Part shown: positions 19,022 through 27,154 of the stretch, in pieces
Numbering within the stretch: the stretch's first letter is position 1
Layout: the number at the start of each line of letters is the position of its first letter
Origin: Novosphingobium fluoreni
GTDB taxonomy: Bacteria; Pseudomonadota; Alphaproteobacteria; Sphingomonadales; Sphingomonadaceae
Reading direction: 5' to 3'
Length of the DNA stretch: 64,000 bases
NCBI RefSeq assembly: GCF_014196615.1
Contig: NZ_JACIDY010000002.1
Coordinates: 558,001-622,000 of the forward strand
Notes under the pieces: generated by a model
Seen by the model: only the letters and a program-made list of their open reading frames with translations
Database searches by the model: none
What the model was told of the DNA's origin: nothing
Made by a program: the position numbers and the translations under genes

Positions 19022-19180
19022 GACCGGGTTCGCCGGCCCCGCCGTGTATGACTTGTGGTCGTTTCTGCGGGCCGGGCGGACGAAAAATCCGGAATGCGTC
19101 CCAATGGCAAAAAAACTTCAACAGGCATCGTTTCTCGGCTTGCCAACATATCGAACCGCTTCTATTGGCAGCCCTCCAAC

Positions 19181-19257
19181 GCGCCCGTAGCTCAGCTGGA
19201 TAGAGCATCAGACTACGAATCTGAGGGTCGGACGTTCGAATCGTTCCGGGCGCACCA
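19181..19257 (+). tRNA. tRNA-Arg (anticodon ACG)
   Basis: A 77-nt class I tRNA with acceptor GCGCCCG/CGGGCGC, a D-arm, anticodon stem TCAGA/TCTGA with loop CTACGAA (anticodon ACG, normally modified to ICG), a T-arm with GTTCGAATC and an encoded CCA. Confidence 0.97.
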
Positions 19258-19258
19258 C

Positions 19259-19300
19259 AAACCCCCGTCAGGTCTAAAGACCCGGCGGGGGTTTCTGTTT
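19259..19300 (+). terminator. Terminator of tRNA-Arg
   Basis: Perfect 9-bp outer arms (19259-19267 and 19286-19294) with a partly paired interior end in TTTCTGTTT. It begins two bases after the CCA end. Confidence 0.75.
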
Positions 19301-19456
19301 GTGGCGGTAATGCCTTTGGTAAACGCCATCTGAGGCGCGATGCCAGTCCTGATCATTGACGCCCAGCGTCGGGCGACTTCCCCAGTGTGGCCGGCGGTTG
19401 ATCTGACGACGGCGCATTCCGCCAGACTACATCAGCTGGTGAAACCTGCCGCAGCC

Positions 19457-19924
19457 TCAAGCTTCCAGAGGCGCGATCTCCAATATCTCTATAAGAGCGC
19501 CACTGTCGCCAAACGGAACCTCCTCGCCGACGCCCACATCCATGATCGCACGGCAAAGAGGAGCGGAAAACGCGAGCAGACCTTTCTTGGGATTGGCTTC
19601 GTCGTCGCCGACGATCGCGATCGTCCGCTGCTTTCCGTTCATCCTGATCGTGACCCGGCAACCGAAAGCGACGTGCGAGCAGTCGGGCATGTCCATCAGT
19701 TGTGCCGTGGCCAACCGGGTCCGCCAGTACCGCAGCGTTCGCCGCGTTGCCGTGAGTGCCGACTCGTCAGTGAGGGTCGGCAGCATCGCTTCCAACTCTG
19801 CGACCTTCGATCCGATCAGTGCCAGCCCGCGTGGCGTGACCAGATTGGGGCCGGGCGGAAGCGGCAGCTCGAACTTGGGTTCGAGATGCTCGTCATCCCC
19901 TTCGCGCCGAAACGCGACGCTCAT
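19457..19924 (-). CDS. GreA/GreB-family transcription elongation factor-like protein
   Basis: The 155-residue product has a helical N-terminal part starting NLVTPRGLALIGSKVAELE, comparable to the GreA coiled coil. Its C-terminal FKBP-like Gre domain contains VAFGCRVTIRM, TIAIVGDDEANPKKGLLAFSAPLCRAIM and GVGEEVPFG. Gre factors stimulate transcript cleavage by backtracked RNA polymerase. ATG 19924 is preferred because GGAG lies about 9 nt upstream; the longer frame to 20011 has no such signal. It may be a specialised paralogue rather than the housekeeping GreA. Confidence 0.82.
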   Translation of the reverse strand: MSVAFRREGDDEHLEPKFELPLPPGPNLVTPRGLALIGSKVAELEAMLPTLTDESALTATRRTLRYWRTRLATAQLMDMPDCSHVAFGCRVTIRMNGKQRTIAIVGDDEANPKKGLLAFSAPLCRAIMDVGVGEEVPFGDSGALIEILEIAPLEA

Positions 19925-20039
19925 CGCTTGTACTCCGTCATACCCCATGGCCTGCCACACCCACAGGCGTCCGCCAAGCCGCGCGGCGTAAAGCTCGCGA
20001 TCGCAGACCAACTTCGTGGCGATGCGATGGTGGCTCCGC

Positions 20040-21077
20040 CTATCGCCGTTGCGCCAACAGATCGCGCTGCAGTTGCCCTTGGCGTTCGAACATCCAGCCG
20101 GGGTATTCCTGCGGGATCGCGCTCACTTTATCGAGCGCGGCCAGTTCATCACTGGTGAGGTCGATTTCGGTCGCGGCCAAGTTGTCCGTCAACTGGTCGG
20201 GACGTTTCGCGCCCACGATCACGCTTGTCACCGATCGCTGGTGCAGTAGCCAGGCCAGCGCGATGCGCGCTACGGATACGCCATGGGCCTCTGCAATGGG
20301 CCGCAGGGCCGCGATGACGGAATCGCCACGGCTCGGTTCGACGGGCGGGAACGCGAAAGCTGCGCGGCGACCTTCGCCAGGTTCGTTCGCGCTGTACTTA
20401 CCCGAGAGAAAGCCACCGGCGAGCGGGCTCCACACCATCAACCCCACTTCTTCCGACATCAGCATCGGCGTGATCTCACGTTCCAGTTCGCGGCCGACAA
20501 GCGTGTAGTAGGCCTGCAGCGATGCCAGGCGGTGGAGGCCTAGCCGTTCCGCGATCCCAAGTGCCTTGGTGATCTGCCATGCCGCCCAGTTCGAAACGCC
20601 GATATAGCGGACATGGCCATGCTGAACGAGCGTATCGAGCGCCCGCAGCGTTTCCTCGATCGGGGTCACCGGATCGAAACCGTGAATCTGGTAAAGATCC
20701 ACATGGTCAAGCTGGAGCCGCTTCAGGCTCGCCTTGCAGGCATCGATCAGATGATACCGAGAGGCGCCACGGGCGTTCGGGCCTTGACCCGTTGCACCGA
20801 AACCTTTGGTGGCGACAATGATCTCATCACGCTTCAGGCCCAGGTTGCGAATGGCTTGACCGGTGATCTCTTCCGATGTCCCGTCCGCATAGACGTCGGC
20901 GGTGTCGATGAAGTTGACCCCGCCTTCGACCGCGGTGCGAACGAGCGTATCGGCGTCATCCTGGCCAAGCTGGCCGATCTTCCCCCACATGCCGGCGCTG
21001 CTGCCACCAAACGTCATCGTGCCCAGACAAATCTCGGAAACGAACAGGCCGGTGCGGCCGAGGTTATTGTAGCGCAT
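20040..21077 (-). CDS. Aldo/keto reductase
   Basis: The 345-residue protein follows the AKR fold: MRYNNLGRTGLFVSEICLGTMTFGG at the start, the catalytic aspartate/tyrosine block (NFIDTADVYADG), the lysine strand (IIVATKGFG), the histidine in VDLYQIHGFDP and the NADPH-loop region (SVTSVIVGAKRPDQLTDNL). These enzymes reduce carbonyls with NADPH; the closest kind is the YajO/general stress protein 69 type. A near-match to a sigma-EcfG promoter (TGAAC, 16 nt, CGTT at 21139-21115 on the minus strand) lies upstream, differing from consensus at one position. Confidence 0.92.
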   Translation of the reverse strand: MRYNNLGRTGLFVSEICLGTMTFGGSSAGMWGKIGQLGQDDADTLVRTAVEGGVNFIDTADVYADGTSEEITGQAIRNLGLKRDEIIVATKGFGATGQGPNARGASRYHLIDACKASLKRLQLDHVDLYQIHGFDPVTPIEETLRALDTLVQHGHVRYIGVSNWAAWQITKALGIAERLGLHRLASLQAYYTLVGRELEREITPMLMSEEVGLMVWSPLAGGFLSGKYSANEPGEGRRAAFAFPPVEPSRGDSVIAALRPIAEAHGVSVARIALAWLLHQRSVTSVIVGAKRPDQLTDNLAATEIDLTSDELAALDKVSAIPQEYPGWMFERQGQLQRDLLAQRR

Positions 21078-21311
21078 GAGGGGAAATGGCCTTTTGGAAG
21101 GTGTTCAGCGAAGCAACGCTCCAACGGCCGCTCGGTTCAAACTTTTTCCTCGTCGCCCACTCCATAGCGGTGCCGCCGCCGCCGCCCACGGAGACGGGAG
21201 CAGCGTGCGCTTGCCTGCTGGCCGTGCGCGACGGATTGGTCTAGGCGCAGGTTCCAAGGCTTAGCGCCCAGCAGCTGCCCAGATAGTACCTTTGGAAACG
21301 GAGCGACCGAC

Positions 21312-21458
21312 ATTCCACGCAAACCCAATTACGATTTCGAGCGTCGTGAGCGCGAACGGCTCAGGGCCGAAGAGGCCGCGAAGAAGGCGTTAGCCAAGGC
21401 CAACAAGCGCGCGGAGCAGCAGGGAACGCTGGACCCGGATCAGTCAGGGGGCGCCTGA
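21312..21458 (+). CDS. Small basic/charged protein (48 aa) with apparent ATT start
   Basis: The frame encodes I/M-PRKPNYDFERRERERLRAEEAAKKAL and on to DPDQSGGA, a highly charged helical protein that I recall as a recurrent small family in sphingomonads. In this frame no ATG, GTG or TTG exists upstream for at least 70 bases. The expected initiator position is ATT, with CGGAG 8 nt before it. It ends 4 nt before the TTG start of rsgA, so the genes are probably co-transcribed. Function is unknown. The alternative is that the frame is a pseudogene that lost its ATG. Confidence 0.6.
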   Translation: MPRKPNYDFERRERERLRAEEAAKKALAKANKRAEQQGTLDPDQSGGA

Positions 21459-21462
21459 GCCC

Positions 21463-22503
21463 TTGGCGGAAACTACCAATCCTGTCCTGGCGCAACTGGG
21501 CTGGAGGCCTTTCTTCAGCGAACAGGTCACCCCCGAGCAGCGCGGCTCTTGCCAGCCTGTGCGGGTGATGTCGGTCCATCGGGGACGCGTGACGGTTTCG
21601 GGCGAGGGGATCGAGGATTCGATCTCGTCCAAACTGCCCCATGGCGACGGAGCGGAGAAACGGCCGACGGTTGGCGACTGGCTGCTGATCGACCGGGAAA
21701 CGCGTGATCTCGTGCATATTCTGGACCGGGCGAGCCTGTTCAAGCGTCCGGCTCCCGGCGATCAGCGCCGCGTGCAATTGATTGCCGCCAATGTCGATAC
21801 GCTGTTCATCGTGACGTCCTGCGATCAGGACTTCAACGTCGCGCGATTGGAGCGCTATCTGGTGCTTGCGGGTGAGGTGGGTGTACGCGCCGTTGTGGTC
21901 CTGACGAAAGCCGACTTGTCTTCCGATGCCGATGCCTTGGTTGAGGCTGCGCGCGCGCTCCAGGCGGATCTGCAGGTGGAGCTGGTCAACGGGCGCGATC
22001 CGAGCAGTGCCGACAAGCTCGCGCGGTTCTGTGGGTTTGGTCAGACCGTGGCTTTGGTGGGGTCGTCCGGTGTCGGCAAATCGACCTTGGTCAACACCCT
22101 TACGGGATCGACCAATATCGAGACCCAGCCCGTGCGAGAAGACGACGGGAAGGGCCGGCATACGACCACAGTCCGCCAGATGCATCGTCTCGCGCCCGGT
22201 CTGGATGGAGGCGGGTGGCTGGTGGACACGCCAGGCATGCGCGAACTTCAGATGTCCGAGGTCGCCGCTGGCGTGACGGAAGTTTTCGACGACGTGGCGG
22301 CCATAACGCTGGATTGCAAGTTTGCGAACTGCACGCACGCGGACGAGCCGGAATGCGCCATACGCGCCGCCATGGCGGACGGTCGGCTCGACCCCGCCCG
22401 CGTGGACCGCTGGCGCAAGTTGGCGGAAGAGGATGCGGTGAACAGCGGCGCTGCGGCATTGCGTCGCTCACGCGCCGATAAAGGCCGCGACAGGAGACGA
22501 TGA
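21463..22503 (+). CDS. rsgA: Ribosome small subunit-dependent GTPase RsgA
   Basis: RsgA is a late 30S assembly GTPase. The 346-residue protein has an OB-fold N-terminus, then the circularly permuted GTPase order characteristic of the family: VVLTKADL (G4) comes before GSSGVGKST (G1, about residues 199-207) and DTPGMREL (G3). A zinc motif with CKFANCTH and C-A-I follows near the C-terminus. The start is TTG 21463, close behind the small upstream gene, with AGGGGG as ribosome binding site. The stop TGA is followed at once by the TTG of a 51-residue frame. Confidence 0.95.
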   Translation: MAETTNPVLAQLGWRPFFSEQVTPEQRGSCQPVRVMSVHRGRVTVSGEGIEDSISSKLPHGDGAEKRPTVGDWLLIDRETRDLVHILDRASLFKRPAPGDQRRVQLIAANVDTLFIVTSCDQDFNVARLERYLVLAGEVGVRAVVVLTKADLSSDADALVEAARALQADLQVELVNGRDPSSADKLARFCGFGQTVALVGSSGVGKSTLVNTLTGSTNIETQPVREDDGKGRHTTTVRQMHRLAPGLDGGGWLVDTPGMRELQMSEVAAGVTEVFDDVAAITLDCKFANCTHADEPECAIRAAMADGRLDPARVDRWRKLAEEDAVNSGAAALRRSRADKGRDRRR

Positions 22504-22659
22504 TTGGCTGATCTGTATCTACGCGCGCTGGAATCCGAACGCAGGCAATTGTGGGCCGAATGTCGGATGAAGGGCCTTGCCAGAGACACGCCGCAGCGTC
22601 TCCGGATCAGCGAGCTGGACAAGCTGCTGGCGGAACACAAGGCAAAATCATCCCGCTAA
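22504..22659 (+). CDS. Small protein (51 aa) directly after rsgA
   Basis: TTG 22504 follows the rsgA stop without a gap, a layout suited to translational coupling. The product ADLYLRALESERRQLWAECR... is charged and helical, ends KSSR, and keeps coding-like third-position GC. Its last four bases overlap the 3' end of the convergent ABC1 kinase gene. No family is recognised. It is called on reading-frame quality and position only. Confidence 0.5.
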   Translation: MADLYLRALESERRQLWAECRMKGLARDTPQRLRISELDKLLAEHKAKSSR

Positions 22660-24065
22660 ACCAGAGAGGCGGGCGGACGAGGCACGGTCTCTGATCGATC
22701 GTCCTGGTTATCGCCGAGAGCGTGCTGGGGGTGTCTGCTTTCAGATGTGATCGCAGCCGCCGCTAGTTCGCGGACCTGCACGCGAGCTCTCAGCCGGGCT
22801 GCCAGCAGCGCCGTGCCGCTGACCTTGCGCTGGACGAACAGGGTGTCCACCGGCGGCACGTGCCAGGCGGCGCGATCCGCCAGCATCGCTTCAGCCTCCT
22901 GACGCACGACCGGTACGAAAGCGCGGTCTCCAAAATCGAACGGCCCCTCCCGGTTCATGGCAGCATCGATCGCGCGGATGATGCGATCGATCGCTGGACG
23001 ATGCGCGGTATCGGCTCCCGGGCCGATAAAACCCGTCTCCAGCGCAGTCTCGCGCACCTTATCCAGATCGCGCGCCAAACCAGCTTCGATCAAGCGCCGG
23101 TAGGCGTCCGAGGTCTGGGCCAAAACTGGGCGGGCGGCGCCGAAATCCAGCAAGACCAGCGTCTTCGTATCCGACTGCCAGCGGTAGTTCGCGAAGTTGG
23201 GGTCGGTCTGCATCACACCGAAGGTAAAAAGCTCGCGCAAGACCAGTTCGATCAGCGCGGTCATCGCTGCGTTGCGATCGGCCTGTGACGCGGTGGCGAG
23301 GTTCTCGATCGGAGCGCCTGCCACGAAGCTCATCGCCAGCACGCGCGGCGTGGTGAGCGCTTCCTCCAATACGGGCACGACATAGCGCGTATCTCCGCTG
23401 AGCAGATCGCCAAACCGCTGCAGTTCGCGGCCCTCGCGCAGATAGTCCGTTTCCTCAGCCAACTGTCGCTTGGCTTCTGCCAGCAGCGGAGCGAGGTCGA
23501 TGGTGGCAGGAAGCATGTTCGAGATACGCAGCAAGGTCGCCACGTTGTCGACATCGGCGTCGATGCTGTCGGCTACGCCCGGATACTGCACCTTTATCGC
23601 CAGCACGCGGCCATCGGGCAGGGTAGCCCGGTGGACCTGACCGATCGAAGCGGCCGCGATCGGCGTCGCCTCGAAATGGCGGAAGCGACGGCGCCAGTCA
23701 GCGCCCCACTCCCGCTTTAGCACACGATCGAGCTGAGCGGGGGGCATGCGCTGCGCCTGGTCTCTCAGCCGGGCGAGGATGGTCGACAGCTCCGCAGGCA
23801 GAACATCCCCGGCGTCCATTGAAATCATCTGCCCCAGCTTCATGGCCGCGCCGCGCAAGTGGGCAAGCCGGTCGGCCAGGCGAGCCGCATTGCCAGGCGT
23901 CAGGATAAGGTCGTTGAGGCGGGGGCGCTCCCCCTGGGCCAGCCGTCGCGCGCCTTCGGCGAGCATGCCACCCGCCACGCCGCCGGCGAGCCGCCCGAAT
24001 GTGCTAAGCCTTGATAGACGCCCGCGCGGAACCGCACGTGAGCCACTTTTGCGATCTTCCGTCAT
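22656..24065 (-). CDS. ABC1/COQ8-like atypical kinase
   Basis: The 469-residue protein has the ABC1 (UbiB/COQ8) signatures: KLGQ at residues 76-79, the Ala-rich loop AAASIGQVHRA, LAIKVQYPG, and the metal-binding LLDFGA. Its catalytic loop reads QTDPNFANY, as in eukaryotic COQ8 (QTDPNW) rather than HADPHPGN of classical bacterial UbiB. COQ8 proteins support ubiquinone synthesis by an ATPase activity. Unlike E. coli UbiB there is no obvious pair of C-terminal membrane helices. The gene converges with the rsgA group. Confidence 0.88.
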   Translation of the reverse strand: MTEDRKSGSRAVPRGRLSRLSTFGRLAGGVAGGMLAEGARRLAQGERPRLNDLILTPGNAARLADRLAHLRGAAMKLGQMISMDAGDVLPAELSTILARLRDQAQRMPPAQLDRVLKREWGADWRRRFRHFEATPIAAASIGQVHRATLPDGRVLAIKVQYPGVADSIDADVDNVATLLRISNMLPATIDLAPLLAEAKRQLAEETDYLREGRELQRFGDLLSGDTRYVVPVLEEALTTPRVLAMSFVAGAPIENLATASQADRNAAMTALIELVLRELFTFGVMQTDPNFANYRWQSDTKTLVLLDFGAARPVLAQTSDAYRRLIEAGLARDLDKVRETALETGFIGPGADTAHRPAIDRIIRAIDAAMNREGPFDFGDRAFVPVVRQEAEAMLADRAAWHVPPVDTLFVQRKVSGTALLAARLRARVQVRELAAAAITSESRHPQHALGDNQDDRSETVPRPPASLV

Positions 24066-24199
24066 CCCGCCATAGCCTTCACGGGGCAGGTCGGTTCCAC
24101 GGCGTACCGCCGTTGCCCTCAGGGGTATGGTGAAGCCTGCTTTTCCTAAGGCGTTGCACCCGCTCGATCCGAAGACCCGGTTGGGGCGTTATAGTCGCC

Positions 24200-24475
24200 A
24201 TGACCGATACGATCGAGGAACTGCGCAAGAAGATGGAGGCGGCGGCTGCCGCCCTCGACTTCGAAGAAGCCAGACGATTGCGTGATGTGATCAGCCTCAT
24301 GCGGGGTGGGGCAACCGCAGACGAGGCGGCAACGGCGGACCTTTCCGGCCTGACGCGGCAACAGCAGGGTGCGATGGGACTGGGCACGAGCCAGGAGCGT
24401 CTCGCGCCTCCTTCCGGATGGACCCCGCCCACCAAGCCCGACTTGATGACGAAAGGACGAGGCAAGCGGCGGTAG
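24200..24475 (+). CDS. UVR-motif (UvrB/UvrC) small protein
   Basis: The 91-residue product begins with a UVR helical hairpin (IEELRKKMEAAAAALDFEEARRLRDVISLM), the motif by which UvrB and UvrC interact and which also occurs in McsA and Clp proteins. The remainder is short, polar and ends in a basic KGRGKRR tail. It lacks nuclease or helicase domains, so it may act as an adaptor. It is divergent from the ABC1 kinase gene. Confidence 0.75.
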   Translation: MTDTIEELRKKMEAAAAALDFEEARRLRDVISLMRGGATADEAATADLSGLTRQQQGAMGLGTSQERLAPPSGWTPPTKPDLMTKGRGKRR

Positions 24476-24586
24476 TATTTCTCCAGTAGCGACGGAGCGC
24501 ACGGGCGCGCTGGTCGCTCCCGCGCTTCTGTAACATTCTTTGTCTAACGCGATGCGGGTTTTGTGCGGCCGTGGAGTCGATGAACG

Positions 24587-25783
24587 ATGCGCATCGGATT
24601 CCTATTCAACCACGATCAGATTCACCAGGTGGCGCACAGCTTGCCAATCGCGCTCGCCATGGCAGAAGTTGATTGTTCGGACGAGATCATCGTCGCCACA
24701 ACCAACGCCCGCCTCGCGGCAGAAGTACGCCGGATTGCCGGTGAGGCGATTGGGCAGAGCATAGAGCATGTCGAGCTTTCGCCATCGAAGCTGACCCGCC
24801 GCGTCGATGGCGTGCTGGGGCGGGTCGTGCCTGCATCCAAGCTGCTTATCTATCGTGACAATCTGCCGTTCTTCCGCAGCCTGGATGTGCTGGTCGTGGC
24901 GGAAAAGACTTCGCTGGTGCTGAAGGATCGCTATGGCCTGCATGACCTTGCGATCGTCCATACCCGTCATGGCGCCGGCGATAGGGCGATCGGTTTCGAT
25001 CCCGCCAGCGCCCGGTTCGACCATGTTCTGTGTTCAGGTGCCAAGGTCCGCGCGCGGCTTATCGAGGAGGCACGGGTCCCGGCAGATAACATCAGCGTGG
25101 TCGGTTATCCCAAGTTCGATCTGGTGCGTGACGCACCCACCCATCGCTTTCTGCCGACGGTGGAAAAGGCGGTGTTCTACAACCCCCACGTCTCCCCACA
25201 CCTGTCTTCCTGGTACAAACACGGCCATGCGGTGTTCGATACCTTCGTCGGCGATCCCTATTACGGCCTGCTGTTCGCACCGCATGTCATGCTGTTCGAA
25301 CGGCCCTTCGTGGTCACGATCGACAAGCTGACGCTGGACCGTGCAGGCGACATACCGATGCGATTCCTGCGCGGAGACAACATCAAGATCGACCTTGGCA
25401 GCCGCGCTGCGACCGACATGACCTATACCTTGTCCGCCGATATCTACCTCGGCGATGCCAGCAGCCAGGTGTACGAGTTTCTGCTCAGGCCACGGCCCTG
25501 CATCTTCCTCAACAGCCATCGTCATGCGTGGAAGGGCGATCCCAACTTCCGGCATTGGACGCTGGGCGAAGTGATCGAGAGCCCCGACGAGCTGCCGGAC
25601 GCACTTAAACGCTGTGATGATTTGCACGAGCGGATATATAGCGCGACCCAGCAAGAACTTTTCGCCGAGAGCTTTGACATCACCAACACGCCGTCGTCCG
25701 TTCGCGCCGCCGATGCCATCGCGCGATTTGCCGAGGGACGGCGTACGCGGTCTCGTCACCTCAAGCTTGCGCCGGCCGCCTAA
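24587..25783 (+). CDS. CDP-glycerol glycerophosphotransferase-like protein (GT-B fold)
   Basis: The 398-residue protein resembles the C-terminal domain of CDP-glycerol glycerophosphotransferases. VGYPKFDLV, VFYNPHVSPHLSSW and in particular YLGDASSQVYEFLLRPRPCIFLN correspond to the D-x-SS...EF-L...P-I-F nucleotide-binding block. In Gram-positives such enzymes build teichoic acids; Gram-negative relatives add glycerol phosphate or sugars to surface glycans. The following flippase and GT4 genes on the same strand suggest one glycan-assembly unit. The acceptor is unknown. Confidence 0.72.
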   Translation: MRIGFLFNHDQIHQVAHSLPIALAMAEVDCSDEIIVATTNARLAAEVRRIAGEAIGQSIEHVELSPSKLTRRVDGVLGRVVPASKLLIYRDNLPFFRSLDVLVVAEKTSLVLKDRYGLHDLAIVHTRHGAGDRAIGFDPASARFDHVLCSGAKVRARLIEEARVPADNISVVGYPKFDLVRDAPTHRFLPTVEKAVFYNPHVSPHLSSWYKHGHAVFDTFVGDPYYGLLFAPHVMLFERPFVVTIDKLTLDRAGDIPMRFLRGDNIKIDLGSRAATDMTYTLSADIYLGDASSQVYEFLLRPRPCIFLNSHRHAWKGDPNFRHWTLGEVIESPDELPDALKRCDDLHERIYSATQQELFAESFDITNTPSSVRAADAIARFAEGRRTRSRHLKLAPAA

Positions 25784-25801
25784 GCGGCTGGTCGAAGGAT
25801 C

Positions 25802-27154
25802 GTGGGACCGTCCGCCGTGCTGAGTGCCACCGTCCCGGTGGATGCGTCGTCCCGTCAAAAGGTGCGCGGCAATGTTCGGCGTATCTTCTCAGGGCTGGGT
25901 CTAGTCCTGGGCGGCAAGGCCGGTGCCGGGCTGATCAGCCTGGCGTACCTGTTCCTGGCCACCCGCTTTTTGGGACCGGAAGAATACGGCGTCTTGGTCC
26001 TCGTCCACGCCTACGTCACCACCGTGTGCGGCGTGATCGAGTTTCCCGCCTGGCAGGCGATCGTGCGCTATGGCGCCGAGGCGGCGGCGGATGATGACCG
26101 GCACCGGCTTGGCCGCTTGTTGCGCTTTGGCGCGGTGCTGGAGCTTTCGGCGGGCCTCTTGGCGATCGCCTCGGCCTTCGTGCTGGTGCCCTATGTCGGG
26201 CCGCACCTGGGCTGGCCGCCAAAGGCGATGGCCTTTGCGCCGTTCTATGCGCTGGCCGTGCTGGGCTCCGTGCGCTCGACGCCGGCGGGCTACCTGCAAT
26301 TGCTGGGCCGTTTCGATCTGCTGGGGGTGCATAATCTGGTGCAACCGGTGGTGCGGCTTGGCGGCTGCCTGTTGGTGATCGCCATGGGCTGGGGGCTGAA
26401 ATCGTTCCTTGTTGTCTGGATGCTGGCCGCCGTGCTGGAATTCGCCGTGATGTGGGCGATGGGCCTCTGGCTGGCCGCGCGCGAACTGGGGCCGGCGCTG
26501 CGCCGTCCGGATGCGGGTCGAGTAACGCAGGAGAACGCCGGCGTCTGGCGCTTCATGCTGGCGACGAATGCGGACGTGACCCTGAGTGAGTTCGCGGGCC
26601 GCGCCGCGCCGCTGATCGTCGGATGGGTGCTGGGCCCTGCGGCTGCGGGCTTGCTTGCGGTGGCCCAGCGCGCGACGGTGATCATTGCGCAACCGGCACA
26701 GATTTTGGGCAACACTGCCTACGCGGAATTGGCCCACATCGTCGCGGCGGGGCAGGGCGGTCGGCCCTTGCGGCGCACGCTGATGCGGGTCGTGTCGATC
26801 GCGCTTCTGGCCACCGTTCCGGTCGTGCTGGTAGTGCTGGCGTTCCCCGCGTTCATCGTCCATTTGCTGGCAGGTTCACGCTTTGATGCCGCCGCCGCGC
26901 CGATGGTGCTGCTGGTGTTGGCCCGAGCCGTCGCCCTGGTCGCTCCTGCCTGTAGTTCGGCGCTTGCCGCGCTGGGGCAGCCATCGCGGTCCGTGATGGC
27001 AAACCTCTTCGCCAGCCTGGTGTTTCTGGGCGCACTGCCGCTATTGCTGGAGCGCTACGGGCTGATGGGGGCGGCTTATCAGGCGCTTGGCCAGGCGATC
27101 CTGGCCAGCGGCCTGCTAGTGATGTTGGTCTGGCGATCCAGCCTGCGGCACTGA
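25802..27154 (+). CDS. MOP-superfamily polysaccharide flippase (Wzx-like)
   Basis: The 450-residue protein is almost wholly hydrophobic with about 12-14 helices, opening FSGLGLVLGGKAGAGLISLAYLFLATRFLGPEEYGVL, typical of lipopolysaccharide/O-antigen flippases. It would move a lipid-linked glycan across the inner membrane. The start is uncertain: GTG 25802 lies only 2 nt after GAAGGA, and GTG 25817 is possible. Its stop overlaps the next ATG by one base (TGATG), implying translational coupling with the glycosyltransferase. Confidence 0.86.
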   Translation: MGPSAVLSATVPVDASSRQKVRGNVRRIFSGLGLVLGGKAGAGLISLAYLFLATRFLGPEEYGVLVLVHAYVTTVCGVIEFPAWQAIVRYGAEAAADDDRHRLGRLLRFGAVLELSAGLLAIASAFVLVPYVGPHLGWPPKAMAFAPFYALAVLGSVRSTPAGYLQLLGRFDLLGVHNLVQPVVRLGGCLLVIAMGWGLKSFLVVWMLAAVLEFAVMWAMGLWLAARELGPALRRPDAGRVTQENAGVWRFMLATNADVTLSEFAGRAAPLIVGWVLGPAAAGLLAVAQRATVIIAQPAQILGNTAYAELAHIVAAGQGGRPLRRTLMRVVSIALLATVPVVLVVLAFPAFIVHLLAGSRFDAAAAPMVLLVLARAVALVAPACSSALAALGQPSRSVMANLFASLVFLGALPLLLERYGLMGAAYQALGQAILASGLLVMLVWRSSLRH

